From Pelagibacterium xiamenense (GTDB lineage Bacteria; Pseudomonadota; Alphaproteobacteria; Rhizobiales; Devosiaceae): a DNA stretch of 64,000 nt. The notes under the pieces are model-generated. The model made no database searches. It was given only the letters and a program-made list of their open reading frames with translations, and had not been told where the DNA came from. The stretch covers positions 1,550,001 through 1,614,000 of the forward strand of contig NZ_JAJOYS010000001.1 in assembly GCF_021166475.1 (NCBI RefSeq), read 5' to 3'. Made by a program: the position numbers and the translations under genes. Positions 17,982-26,289 of this stretch are shown piece after piece. The first letter of the stretch is position 1. Each line of letters begins with the position of its first letter.

Positions 17982-18593
17982 TTACGCGTCTTCCTGACGC
18001 TCCAGTTCCTCGGCGGCGGCGGCATCTTCGGCTTCGCTGCCCTCTTCGGCAACGTCGCCCTCGCCCTCGATCACTTCGTCCTCGTCCTCATCTTCGTCAT
18101 AGTTCTTGACGGTGAGGTCTTCGCCGGACGCCTGGCGCTCGGCTTCGTCGGCCGAGCGGGCCACGTTGACGGTGACGTGGATCGAAACTTCCGCGTGCAG
18201 GTTGATCGCGACCTCGTGCAGCCCGACGGTCTTGATCGGACCGGCAAGGTCGACCTGGTTGCGTTCGATCTTGGCGCCGTCTTCGATCAGCGCGTCTGCG
18301 ATGTCGCGGGCAGAGACCGAGCCGTAGAGCTGGCCGGTTTCGCCGGCCTGACGCACCATGACGATGGTCTTGCCTTCGAGGCTGGCAGCGTTCTTTTCGG
18401 CTTCCGAGCGGCGTTCGGCGTTCCGGGCCTCGATTGCGGCGCGTTCGGCCTCGAACTTGGCACGGTTGTTTTCCGAAGCGCGCAGCGCCTTGCCCTGCGG
18501 CAGAAGGAAGTTACGGGCAAAACCGTCCTTGACCGAAACTTCGTCGCCGATCGAGCCGAGGCGGCCGACGCGTTCAAGCAGAATGACTTTCAT
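17982..18593 (-). CDS. rplI: 50S ribosomal protein L9
   Basis: [19 protein letters not shown] and the following [13 protein letters not shown] are the canonical L9 N-terminus. A long connecting helix and the C-terminal rRNA-binding domain follow. At 203 residues it exceeds the E. coli protein (149) by an acidic tail rich in Asp/Glu (from ~160), common in alphaproteobacteria. It is the third gene of the rpsF operon. Confidence 0.97.
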   Translation of the reverse strand: MKVILLERVGRLGSIGDEVSVKDGFARNFLLPQGKALRASENNRAKFEAERAAIEARNAERRSEAEKNAASLEGKTIVMVRQAGETGQLYGSVSARDIADALIEDGAKIERNQVDLAGPIKTVGLHEVAINLHAEVSIHVTVNVARSADEAERQASGEDLTVKNYDEDEDEDEVIEGEGDVAEEGSEAEDAAAAEELERQEDA

Positions 18594-18688
18594 GGGATGT
18601 CTCCAATGCTGTCCCGCCGGATATGGCGGTTAGAACGCGCGGACCATTCCGCGCGCCCAACGGTGGCAGCGTTGTGCTGCCGGTAGGC

Positions 18689-18943
18689 TTATTTCACCGC
18701 GAAGGGCAGAAGGCCCAGGAAGCGGGCGCGCTTGATGGCGCGGGCCAGTTCACGCTGCTTCTTGGCCGAAACCGCCGTGATGCGCGAGGGCACGATCTTG
18801 CCGCGTTCCGAAACGTAGCGCTGCAGCAGCCGCACATCCTTGTAGTCGATCTTGGGCGCGTTGGCGCCCGAGAACGGGCAGGTCTTGCGGCGGCGCTGGA
18901 AGGGGCGGCGGGTCTGCGTGGTGGTGAGATTGCGAATAGCCAT
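18689..18943 (-). CDS. rpsR: 30S ribosomal protein S18
   Basis: The 84-residue protein has the S18 core [20 protein letters not shown] and the ending [12 protein letters not shown]. It binds S6 on the 30S platform, consistent with the gene lying 19 bases after rpsF. The 95-base gap to rplI contains no gene, although many alphaproteobacteria carry a DUF2232 membrane protein there. Confidence 0.97.
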   Translation of the reverse strand: MAIRNLTTTQTRRPFQRRRKTCPFSGANAPKIDYKDVRLLQRYVSERGKIVPSRITAVSAKKQRELARAIKRARFLGLLPFAVK

Positions 18944-18962
18944 CTTTAAAAGACCTCTCTAC

Positions 18963-19337
18963 TTACGACCGGCGCGGGCCGCGGGGGCCGCGGTCGCCAC
19001 GATCGGAGCGCTCGTCACGCTTCTGCATCATCACCGAGGGCGTTTCCTCGAGCTCGTCCACGCGGATCGTCATGAAGCGCAACACGTCTTCATTGATGCG
19101 CATCTGGCGCTCCATTTCCGCGACGGCCGCAGCCGGCGCGTCGATGTTCATGAGCGTGTAGTGCGCCTTGCGGTTCTTGTTGATCCGGTAGGAGAGGGAC
19201 TTCACGCCCCAGTATTCGGTCTTGGCGACCTTGCCGCCATTTTCCGAAAGAAGATCCGAATAGGTCTTGGTCAGGTCTTCGACCTGCTGCGCGGACACGT
19301 CCTGGCGCGACAGGAAGATGTGCTCGTAAAGGGGCAT
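18963..19337 (-). CDS. rpsF: 30S ribosomal protein S6
   Basis: The 124-residue protein starts [20 protein letters not shown] and contains [17 protein letters not shown], diagnostic of S6. The C-terminus is Arg/Gly/Asp-rich. It leads the operon. A transcript starting near the probable promoter at about 19530-19560 would have a leader of roughly 190 bases, long enough for an S6:S18-type autoregulatory element, though I could not confirm its structure. Confidence 0.97.
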   Translation of the reverse strand: MPLYEHIFLSRQDVSAQQVEDLTKTYSDLLSENGGKVAKTEYWGVKSLSYRINKNRKAHYTLMNIDAPAAAVAEMERQMRINEDVLRFMTIRVDELEETPSVMMQKRDERSDRGDRGPRGPRRS

Positions 19338-19590
19338 TGAGTGCCTTTCATCTAAGCGTTAGCAACAAGCATCCATTGGCGCGGAGCCTCCTTGATGCCT
19401 CGAGAAAGGCGATCAAAGGTTCATCTAAAGAGCGGGAACACGGGAGGCCGGACCACATCACTACCGGTCCATTGGATATGCAATACCCAACCCTCCGTTC
19501 AGCCCCCGGCCGAACGAATGCTGGGCGCTATCTATAGCCGCAGGGCGCGAAAGGCAAGGGCTTTGTCGCTTCTGCCTTGATCGTCTATCG

Positions 19591-19609
19591 AGTATGAATA
19601 TATCATACT
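19591..19609 (+). promoter_or_regulatory. Operator and promoter region of parDE
   Basis: A perfect inverted repeat, AGTATGA-ATATA-TCATACT, begins 41 bp upstream of the parD ATG. It overlaps a plausible -10 (TATCAT, 19601-19606), with -35 TTGATC about 18 bp upstream. Autoregulation by ParD-ParE is expected. Confidence 0.7.
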
Positions 19610-19631
19610 GGCCTGGAAGGGAATTTGTGCG

Positions 19632-19916
19632 ATGACAGCAATCACCAAGCGTACCGTAAGCGTGACGGCGGAACAGGACAAGTATATCGAATCCAGCGTC
19701 GCGTCAGGCGAATATGCCAGCGCCAGCGAAGTCGTGCGCGCCGGGCTGCGCGCGCTGCAGGAGCGGGATCGAGCTATGAACGAATGGCTGCGGCGCGAGG
19801 CGGTGCCGGTGATGGAACGTCTATTGGAGCACCCTGAAGAGGCTATCCCGGCCAGGGAGGTCTTCGATGACCTGCGGCGGTTGCACGCCGAGCGTACGAC
19901 GAAAACGGGTCGGTGA
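19632..19916 (+). CDS. parD: ParD-family antitoxin
   Basis: The 94-residue ribbon-helix-helix protein has an N-terminal beta strand (TKRTVSVTAEQDKYIE) and the typical SGEYASASEVVRAGLRAL helices. Its C-terminal tail should neutralise ParE. It ends in a GTGA overlap with parE, so the pair is translationally coupled. Confidence 0.93.
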   Translation: MTAITKRTVSVTAEQDKYIESSVASGEYASASEVVRAGLRALQERDRAMNEWLRREAVPVMERLLEHPEEAIPAREVFDDLRRLHAERTTKTGR

Positions 19917-20242
19917 CGTTCGAGGTCAAATTCTCTGAAACGGCTCGGCAGGACCTTGTCGATCTTTACCTGTTTATCGCCGAACGGGATGGTGACGATC
20001 CTGCCTTGGCCTACGTGGAACGCATCGAGCAACACTGCCTGCGTCTTCAAGTGTATCCCGAGCGCGGTCGCCTCTATGGTCCAGAACAACCGGCATTAAG
20101 GATATTGCCTTTTGGGCGTCGCGTCGTGATCATCTACCATATCCATGGTGCCCAGGTTTTCGTCGACCGCGTTTTTTACGGAGGTCAGAACGTGGAACGC
20201 GCGCTCATGGGCGCGCCTTGGTTGGAGGACGATCCCCAATGA
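19913..20242 (+). CDS. parE: ParE/RelE-superfamily toxin
   Basis: The 109-residue protein has the ParE pattern: VKFSETARQDLVDLYLFIAE at the N-terminus, then RLQVYPERGR and FGRRVVIIYHIHGAQVFVDRVFYGGQN. It is predicted to act on DNA gyrase, although RelE-like activity cannot be excluded. The GTG start overlaps parD. The stop overlaps the next gene (ATGA), linking three genes. Confidence 0.92.
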   Translation: MTFEVKFSETARQDLVDLYLFIAERDGDDPALAYVERIEQHCLRLQVYPERGRLYGPEQPALRILPFGRRVVIIYHIHGAQVFVDRVFYGGQNVERALMGAPWLEDDPQ

Positions 20243-20427
20243 CCCCGATCCCCAAGCTCTCGAAACCCGCCACACGAGCCCTCGCGGCCGCCGGCGTTGC
20301 ATCTCTCGAAGACCTTGCAAGGCTAACCCGCGAGGAGTTCCTCGCCCTCCACGGCGTCGGGCCCTCGGCAATACCGCCGGTGCTCGACGCCATGAAGAAG
20401 GCAGGGCTCTCATTTGCGGGAGAATAG
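20239..20427 (+). CDS. Helix-hairpin-helix small protein coupled to parDE
   Basis: The 62-residue protein is made of helix-hairpin-helix-like units (ALAAAGVASLEDLARLT, then EEFLALHGVGPSAIPPVL), like the RNA polymerase alpha C-terminal domain or DUF4332 proteins that bind DNA. The ATG overlaps the parE stop by four bases. Its last 18 bases overlap the 3' end of the convergent DUF1127 gene. The function is unknown; it may simply be a conserved neighbour caught in the operon. Confidence 0.8.
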   Translation: MTPIPKLSKPATRALAAAGVASLEDLARLTREEFLALHGVGPSAIPPVLDAMKKAGLSFAGE

Positions 20428-20625
20428 GGCGTCTTCCACCGCGGACCGGCTCACCCCGATATCCCGAAGCTGCCAGTCTTCCATTTCCCTGAGTTCCAAA
20501 AGCGCCTTGCGGTGCCGGCGTTCCCGCGCCTTGGCGCGGGCAAACGCCGAGAGTTTCGCGACAGCGTCGCCGATCCAGAAAAAGGGGCTCCGTTCCACAT
20601 AGCGATTGCGTTCGATCGTGCTCAT
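20410..20625 (-). CDS. DUF1127 domain protein
   Basis: The 71-residue basic protein ends with the DUF1127 signature (RHRKALLELREMEDWQLRDI, then GVSRSAVEDALF). Small DUF1127 proteins in alphaproteobacteria affect RNA turnover and phosphate or carbon metabolism. The start ATG at 20625 has GAGGAGA seven bases upstream. It is transcribed away from the LysR gene, a frequent Rhizobiales arrangement, so LysR is the likely regulator. Confidence 0.9.
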   Translation of the reverse strand: MSTIERNRYVERSPFFWIGDAVAKLSAFARAKARERRHRKALLELREMEDWQLRDIGVSRSAVEDALFSRK

Positions 20626-20738
20626 TGTCCAATCTCCTCGATTGATCGTGAGCAAACCATCGCGCATTTCGATTGATTGATCTAACGAATGTTTTTTGTT
20701 ATAAGCATCGAAGAATTCAATCTGACGAAGGCGAAGAG

Positions 20739-21605
20739 ATGTATTCCCTTGATCCGGACTTCCTGCGCACCTTCCTGGCGATCTCGGAAACCGGCAGTTT
20801 CGGCGCCGCCGGCACGCGCATCAACAAGACCCAGTCCACCGTCTCGGCCCAGATGAAGCGCCTCGAGGACATTCTCGGCGTGTCGCTCTTTGAAAAGGAC
20901 GGCCGCCGTAATGTCCTCACCGCAGACGGCCGCAAGCTTCTCGAATACGCGGCCTCCATGGTCCGCCTCAACGACGAGACGGTAAACGCCTTCCGCCCGC
21001 CCGAGGTCAGCGGCACGATCCGCATCGGAGCCGTCGACGAATACGCTCAGGCCTTTTTCCCGGAGGTGTTGTCGACCTTCGCGGTCACGCACCCATCGGT
21101 CCAGGTCGATGTCGTGACCGGCACGACCCGGCAACTGCGTCCCAGGGTCGAAGACGGTACGCTCGATGCCGCCGTCATCTCGTGCTACGCGGACGACACC
21201 AATCTCGAAGTGCTGCGCACCGATCGCCTGCACTGGATCGGAGCGCCGGGCCGGACGCTCCATTTCGAGGATCCCATTCCGCTCTCGACCTGGTCGGACG
21301 GCTGCTCGTGGCGCGACGCCGGGCTGGCCGCACTCGCGAGGGCAGGGCGGCAATGGCGTGTCGCCTTCACGTCCTCGAATGCGTCGCTTCTCTCGATCAC
21401 CGTCCGCAACGGCCTGGGCATCACCGTCGCCCCGAGCTGGTTCGTAGGAGAAGGCATGACGATCCTGAGCGATCTCGATGCCCAATGCCCACTGGTCGAT
21501 GCCAATATCGGCATCAAGCGCCACGACGGCGTGGACGACGCGGCACTCGAAACCTTCCTCGCCCATCTTCGCCGCCAGTTCACCGCGCCGGCAGTCGCTG
21601 CTTGA
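20739..21605 (+). CDS. LysR family transcriptional regulator
   Basis: The 288-residue protein has an N-terminal winged helix (DPDFLRTFLAISETGSFGAA, then TQSTVSAQMKRLE) and a periplasmic-binding-like effector domain from ~90. It diverges from the DUF1127 gene. The 113-bp spacer contains TTCGATTGATTGATCTAACG, a possible LysR box with flanking TTCG/CGAA. The start at 20739 is preceded by GAAGAG. Confidence 0.92.
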   Translation: MYSLDPDFLRTFLAISETGSFGAAGTRINKTQSTVSAQMKRLEDILGVSLFEKDGRRNVLTADGRKLLEYAASMVRLNDETVNAFRPPEVSGTIRIGAVDEYAQAFFPEVLSTFAVTHPSVQVDVVTGTTRQLRPRVEDGTLDAAVISCYADDTNLEVLRTDRLHWIGAPGRTLHFEDPIPLSTWSDGCSWRDAGLAALARAGRQWRVAFTSSNASLLSITVRNGLGITVAPSWFVGEGMTILSDLDAQCPLVDANIGIKRHDGVDDAALETFLAHLRRQFTAPAVAA

Positions 21606-21683
21606 CTTGTAGGAAGGCCCTGACGGTCAAAGTCAAATATTCTTGGGAGACTTGGCAATAGGAACGTTTTGTTAAGCGCGATA

Positions 21684-21755
21684 CCCATAACTGCTAACCT
21701 CGCATCGGCAACACGTGAAATACTTTGCATCCGATGTGTATTTCGCAGTTATGGG
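21684..21755 (+). promoter_or_regulatory. Long hairpin in the FecR-gene leader that covers the ribosome site
   Basis: CCCATAACTGC (21684-21694) pairs perfectly with GCAGTTATGGG (21745-21755). Inside lies a second stem, CGCATCGG (21701-21708) with CCGATGTG (21731-21738, one G-U), separated by a 6x6 internal loop. The 3' arm contains the GGGGA ribosome site eight bases before the start codon, so folding would hide it. Confidence 0.6.
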
Positions 21756-21763
21756 GACGATAA

Positions 21764-22672
21764 ATGCCTATCGCACGTTTGGCGATCGCCGTTGGTTTGT
21801 TTGCGGGCCTGTTGCCGTCAATATCCTTTGCCGGCGAATGGTACGCCGAGCGTCTCCGGGGTGTCGTCTTGATGATGGTTGAGGACCAGTGGGTCCCGAT
21901 CGAACGAGGCACGACCATCCCCGACAGCCGCATTATCCGCACTGGCGCGAACGGCCAGGTGACCTTCCGCTCGGGCGAGCAGGTCATCGAGCTTACGCGC
22001 GATACCCAGATTCAGATTTCGTCGGCCGAGGCGCGGGACTATACGTGGGTCCTCCAGGCGGGCGGCGAGATTACCGTCGATGTCGATGCCCGCGAGGTCG
22101 AGCACTTCGGCGTGCGCACATTCCACCTCGTCACGGTGGTCAAGGGCACGCGCTTCACCGTCACTGCCGACGAGCAAACCGCGAGCGTCAGCGTAGAGCG
22201 CGGCGTCGTTGCGGTCGAGGACCTCGATACCGGCCGTACCGCCGATGTGCAGGCGGGCCAGCGTGCAACCGGTGGCGATGGGGACCTCGTCGTAGGCGCG
22301 GCGGCCCAGGTGTCCAATACTCCGGCCGCGCCTGCAGCGTCCGCCTCGACAACCTCATCCTCGTCGTCCTCCGGATCCAGCACGTCGTCGGGCGGTGCCG
22401 CGAGCACGCCGGCAAGCACGGGCGGGTCCGCGCCGGGCGGCAGCAGCAGCAGCGGCGGCGGCAGCAGCGGCGTGGCGCAGGCAGCGGCGGAAACCGTTTC
22501 GGGCGTCGCGGAAACCGCGTCCGGCGCGGTCGAAACGACCGTCGATGCCGTTGAGGATACAGTGGAAACGGTTGGGTCCGTGGTCGAGGATGTCGCGGAC
22601 AGCGTGACGGGCGTTGTCGAGGACGTGACCGAAAGCCCGGTCGTCGAGTCCATCACCGGAAAACTCTTCTAG
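21764..22672 (+). CDS. Secreted FecR-domain protein with Ser/Gly-rich linker
   Basis: Residues 1-23 form a signal peptide (SISFA cleavage). Residues ~45-160 match the FecR/LysM-less peptidoglycan-proximal FecR fold (IRTGANGQVTFRSGEQVIEL, then VVKGTRFTVTADE). Residues ~185-240 are a low-complexity Ala/Ser/Gly linker. The tail repeats Val-Glu-Asp-Thr-Val units (~245-295), which may form a coiled or amphipathic segment. The protein would be periplasmic or surface-exposed; the role is unknown. No FecI sigma or TonB receptor is adjacent, so classic iron signalling is unlikely. Confidence 0.82.
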   Translation: MPIARLAIAVGLFAGLLPSISFAGEWYAERLRGVVLMMVEDQWVPIERGTTIPDSRIIRTGANGQVTFRSGEQVIELTRDTQIQISSAEARDYTWVLQAGGEITVDVDAREVEHFGVRTFHLVTVVKGTRFTVTADEQTASVSVERGVVAVEDLDTGRTADVQAGQRATGGDGDLVVGAAAQVSNTPAAPAASASTTSSSSSSGSSTSSGGAASTPASTGGSAPGGSSSSGGGSSGVAQAAAETVSGVAETASGAVETTVDAVEDTVETVGSVVEDVADSVTGVVEDVTESPVVESITGKLF

Positions 22673-22680
22673 CGCGGACG

Positions 22681-23286
22681 CTACGCTTTTACACTGGCGC
22701 GGGCGTCCGCCACCGTCCGTGCCAGGACTTCGATCTCCCGCGCATAGCGCGCGTCGTTCTCGGCGCTTTCGCGGTACCAGTCGGCGAACCGTGCCAGAAG
22801 CGGCACGAAAGCAGTGATTTCCGCTTCGGTCCAGTCCGAGAGGAAGTCCCCCATCATCAGCCACTTATACGACTGCACCGCCCGCACCACGGCCTCTCCG
22901 GCAGGCGTTAATTCGAGTATCGACCGGCGCGCATCCGCCTGCGAAACCGCCCGGCGCACATATCCGGCAGCCACCATCTCGGCAACGATCCGGCTCGCCC
23001 GCGAGGGGTCGATGGCCAACCGCTCGGCCACGGTCGAAACCATTGTTTCGCCTTCGCCCGGATCGAATTCCCTCAGCGGCGCCGCGATGGCAAAGAGCAC
23101 GTCGAGCTGTGCCAGTTCGATATCGAGATTGAGCAGCGCAAGCGCCCGCTTGCCCAGTTCGCGCTTGGAAATCCTGCGGCGCCATTTCTGCAGCGTCGCA
23201 TCGATATCCATCACCGCCTCGATCACTTTGGGATCGGCGCCTGCGCCGCGCAAAAGGCTCTGGATATCGTCTTCGGGCTTGGACAT
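22681..23286 (-). CDS. MarR family transcriptional regulator
   Basis: The ~201-residue protein has a winged-helix MarR core (STVAERLAIDPSRASRIVAEM recognition region, then wing AVSQADARRSILELTPAGE). It is longer at both ends than E. coli MarR. It diverges from an MFS pump gene, with a palindromic operator between them. It is therefore predicted to repress the pump and itself, with release by a toxic ligand. Confidence 0.93.
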   Translation of the reverse strand: MSKPEDDIQSLLRGAGADPKVIEAVMDIDATLQKWRRRISKRELGKRALALLNLDIELAQLDVLFAIAAPLREFDPGEGETMVSTVAERLAIDPSRASRIVAEMVAAGYVRRAVSQADARRSILELTPAGEAVVRAVQSYKWLMMGDFLSDWTEAEITAFVPLLARFADWYRESAENDARYAREIEVLARTVADARASVKA

Positions 23287-23331
23287 GGGGTTCCTTCCGG
23301 ACAGAAACATGCAACCAGCAATTGCGTGCTA

Positions 23332-23360
23332 TTGACATGTAATATCGGCAAGCCGATACA
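23332..23360 (+). promoter_or_regulatory. MFS-gene promoter with embedded MarR operator
   Basis: TTGACA (23332-23337) and GATACA (23355-23360) are 17 bp apart. Between and over the -10 lies TATCGGC-AA-GCCGATA (23343-23358), a perfect inverted repeat suited to a MarR dimer. Confidence 0.75.
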
Positions 23361-23392
23361 TCAATGGAAAATACGTGCCCCTGGAGTAAGCC

Positions 23393-24904
23393 GTGACAGC
23401 GCCATCGGACAACCCCGATCATCACCCCGACGCCGGCGTCGCCCTGACCATGGGCGCGGTCGTCAGCGTTCTCCTCCTTGCGGCGCTCGGCCAGACGATC
23501 ATTACCGCAGCGCTGCCGATCATCGTGGGCGATCTCGGCGGGCTCGAGCACATTTCCTGGGCCATCACCGCCTATCTCCTCGCCGCCACCGTCGCCTCGC
23601 CGGTCTATGGCAAGCTCGGCGACATGTTCGGCCGCAAGATCGTCCTGCAGGCGGGCATTCTCGTCTTCCTCGCCGGATCGCTTATCGCGGCCTTCTCCTT
23701 CAACATGACGATGCTCGTCATCGCCCGTTTCGTTCAGGGGCTGGGCGGCGGAGGCCTCATCGTCACCGCCATGGCCGCCGTGGCCGATGTCCTGCCGCCG
23801 CGCCAGCGGGGCAGGGCGCAGGGCGTCCTCGGCGCGGCGTTTGGCCTGTCGACTGTCATCGGCCCGCTCCTTGGCGGCCTTATCGTCGATCATCTCTCCT
23901 GGCCGTGGCTGTTTGCCGTCAATCTGCCGGTCGGGCTCGTCGCGCTCGCCGTCATCGCCTTTGCGTTCAAGGGCAAGCCCGAGCGCGTCGCGCGCAAGAT
24001 CGATTATCTCGGCGCCACCAGCCTCGCGGCCTTCCTCGCCGCCCTCGTGATGGTCACGAGCCTGGGCGGCACGGTCGTGCCCTGGCTTTCGCCCGTCTCG
24101 ATCGGGCTCGCCGCCGTCGCCATTCTTGCGCTTGCGACGTTCATTGTCGCCGAGAGCCGCGCCGCCGAGCCGATCCTGCCGCTCTCGCTTTTCCGCAACA
24201 ACGCTTTTCTCGTCTCCAACGCGGTCGGCTTTGCCGTCGGCACGGCCATGTTCGGTGCCATCACCTTCGTCCCGCTCTTTTTGCAGATCGTCAAAGGCTT
24301 CTCGCCCACCCAGGCGGGCATGGGGCTCCTGCCCATGATGCTGGGGCTGATCGGCGCCTCGACCGCTGCCGGCCAGATCATGGCGCGCACCGGGCGCTAC
24401 AAGCACCTGCCCATCGCTTCGACGGCGCTCCTCGCCATCGGTGCCTTGCTGATGTCGACCATTACCGCGCAGACGCCATACCCGCTCGTCATGGCCTATC
24501 TCGCCACCATCGGCTGCGGCATCGGCCCCGTGATGAGCGTCGGCGTCACCGCCATCCAGAACGCCGTCCCGCGCGCCGTCATGGGGGTCGCCACCGCCAG
24601 CGCCAATATGTTCCGCCAGACCGGCGGTTCGGTCGGCACGGCGGTGCTCGGCGCCGTCTTCGCCCACCACCTCGCCCTTGAGGTCGGCGAAACCGGCACG
24701 CGCGGCCTGAGCGCCGAGGTCATCGCCCGCATGCCGCCCGAGACGGCGCAACGCGTCATGGACGGCTACGCCGCTGCCCTCCACCCGGTTTTCTGGATCG
24801 CCGCCGCCGCTGCCCTCTTCGCTTTCGCAATCGGCTGGCTGCTGGTTGAAGTGCCCCTCGAGGACACGTTCGAGCCCCGCAACGAACCCTCGGCTGCGGA
24901 GTAA
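23393..24904 (+). CDS. MFS drug exporter, DHA2 (14-TM) family
   Basis: The 503-residue protein has about 14 membrane helices. The motif-A region is KLGDMFGRKIVL near 80 and motif C is LGAAFGLSTVIGPLLGGLI near 150, as in EmrB/QacA-type proton antiporters. It probably exports hydrophobic toxicants. The GTG start is preceded by GGAG. It is regulated from the MarR operator upstream. Confidence 0.93.
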   Translation: MTAPSDNPDHHPDAGVALTMGAVVSVLLLAALGQTIITAALPIIVGDLGGLEHISWAITAYLLAATVASPVYGKLGDMFGRKIVLQAGILVFLAGSLIAAFSFNMTMLVIARFVQGLGGGGLIVTAMAAVADVLPPRQRGRAQGVLGAAFGLSTVIGPLLGGLIVDHLSWPWLFAVNLPVGLVALAVIAFAFKGKPERVARKIDYLGATSLAAFLAALVMVTSLGGTVVPWLSPVSIGLAAVAILALATFIVAESRAAEPILPLSLFRNNAFLVSNAVGFAVGTAMFGAITFVPLFLQIVKGFSPTQAGMGLLPMMLGLIGASTAAGQIMARTGRYKHLPIASTALLAIGALLMSTITAQTPYPLVMAYLATIGCGIGPVMSVGVTAIQNAVPRAVMGVATASANMFRQTGGSVGTAVLGAVFAHHLALEVGETGTRGLSAEVIARMPPETAQRVMDGYAAALHPVFWIAAAAALFAFAIGWLLVEVPLEDTFEPRNEPSAAE

Positions 24905-24931
24905 AAGGGCACCCGAGCGTTAGCCTCGGCC
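24903..24931 (-). terminator. Hairpin between the convergent MFS and Slam genes
   Basis: AGGG...CCGAG pairs with CTCGG-CCCT across a CGTTAGC loop, with a small bulge. On the minus strand it is followed by TTTT, so it mainly ends the Slam transcript. Confidence 0.5.
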
Positions 24932-26233
24932 CTAAAAACGCGTCCGGAATGTCAGCCCGATATCGTGGCTGTTGTAGTCGTAATAGATGTTATCCGACCA
25001 GCTCCGCGTATACTGATAATAGACCGACGGCATCACCGGCCCGATCGCAAACTCGCGGTGGCTCAGGTCGATCCTGCCCGTTAAGAACGTGTCCGTCTGG
25101 TCGGCCCCCTGCGAGAGCGGCGGTGGGCGGTTGTGAAAGCGGCGCCCGATCGTGCCCTCGAGACCCACAAGCAGCCCGTCCCACAAAAGCGTGTCGAGCC
25201 GCCCGCGCGCGCTCACCTCGAGCGTGTGCAGTGTCGCATCGTCGGTATGGTCGAACTCCGCGTCGAGCGCCGTCGTGAGCATGACGGTCTCGGTCAGGAC
25301 CGTGGTGAGCGCCACGGACCCGTCGATCGAATACCCGTTCCGGCGCGGGTCCTCCGGCCGCTCGAGCGCGGCGAAAGTGAGCTCCAGCGCCAGCCGCTGT
25401 TGCTCGGAAAGCGACAGCGACGCCCGGTTGCGCAGCCCGATTTCGGTGAGCGTGTGCACATTGTCGGAAAGCCCGAACCGTACATAGGGGGAGGTCGCAT
25501 AGGTCGTACCTGCGTCGCGCCGGAATGTGAGCGGCAGTTCGGCCGTGAAATAGGGATCGAATTCCTTGTCGACCGTCGAATACCGGACATCGGTCCGCAG
25601 CACGCCCGAAAGATAAAGGTCGTCCGTGCCCCAAAGCCGCTGCGCGACCGCCGCCCCGGCCTGGAAGATCACCCCGGCCTGACCCCGCGCTTCCTCCGGA
25701 ATGATCCAGGGCAGTCCGGGGATCAGTTCGTTCTGCGACGTCTGCCGGTTGGCGTTCGAGGACGGCACGACGTTGAAATATCCGCTCACCGTCGGCTGGA
25801 ACCGCGCCTCTTCGTTCTGCAGAAGCTGATCGACCACATCGCGTTCCGGCCCCGGCGGAATGACCCCCGAAAGCGCCCGCAGCCGGTCGGCGGCGACATC
25901 GCTGCGCCCCAATTGGCTGTAGCACCGGTAGGCGATCATATAGGCGGGCGCGAAAAACGGAATCGCGGCGATCACCGCGTCCGCAAGCGTTGCCGCCTCG
26001 ACGCATCGCCCCGCTTCCTCATAGCGGGCCGCGGCCACATAGGCGGCGAGAATGTCGCCCCGTCCGGCCTCGGCATCGATCTGCCGCGCCATCGCGTCCG
26101 CCCGCGTCCAGTCGTCCGTCGCCATCGCCGCGACGACATCAGCGAGCGCTGGAGTCTGGGCACGCACGGAACCTGTCGCGGCAACGAGTGCGATAGCGGT
26201 GGCAAGCACGGCGAAGATGCCCTTGAACGCCAT
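24932..26233 (-). CDS. Slam-type surface lipoprotein translocator (DUF560, type XI secretion)
   Basis: A signal peptide (1-25, cleaved after VRA) is followed by an N-terminal TPR-like periplasmic domain (~28-135) and a C-terminal beta-barrel (~145-433) of alternating strands ending in a terminal Phe (IGLTFRTRF), the outer-membrane signature. This is the architecture of the surface lipoprotein assembly modulator family (Slam/DUF560), which moves TbpB-like lipoproteins to the cell surface. The length of 433 residues is typical. It follows four such lipoprotein genes on the same strand, which are its likely clients. The ribosome site AAGGGGG precedes the ATG. Confidence 0.88.
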   Translation of the reverse strand: MAFKGIFAVLATAIALVAATGSVRAQTPALADVVAAMATDDWTRADAMARQIDAEAGRGDILAAYVAAARYEEAGRCVEAATLADAVIAAIPFFAPAYMIAYRCYSQLGRSDVAADRLRALSGVIPPGPERDVVDQLLQNEEARFQPTVSGYFNVVPSSNANRQTSQNELIPGLPWIIPEEARGQAGVIFQAGAAVAQRLWGTDDLYLSGVLRTDVRYSTVDKEFDPYFTAELPLTFRRDAGTTYATSPYVRFGLSDNVHTLTEIGLRNRASLSLSEQQRLALELTFAALERPEDPRRNGYSIDGSVALTTVLTETVMLTTALDAEFDHTDDATLHTLEVSARGRLDTLLWDGLLVGLEGTIGRRFHNRPPPLSQGADQTDTFLTGRIDLSHREFAIGPVMPSVYYQYTRSWSDNIYYDYNSHDIGLTFRTRF

Positions 26234-26257
26234 CGATCCCCCTTTTTACACCATTTT

Positions 26258-26279
26258 GGGGGCGGCACAGGCCGCCCCC
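26258..26279 (-). other. Strong hairpin between lipoprotein gene 1 and the Slam gene
   Basis: GGGGGCGGC and GCCGCCCCC form a 9-bp all-GC stem with a four-base loop. On the minus strand it is followed by AAAATGG, not a T-run, so it is probably not a simple terminator. It could stabilise or process the lipoprotein mRNA and lower expression of the translocator. Confidence 0.5.
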
Positions 26280-26289
26280 TGAAACGCAA

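Noticed and set aside
22865-24784. Minus-strand open frame of 639 codons opposite the MFS gene
   Set aside because: It is a shadow frame: the product is rich in Gly, Asp and Arg without any domain, while the plus strand encodes a clear 14-helix transporter.
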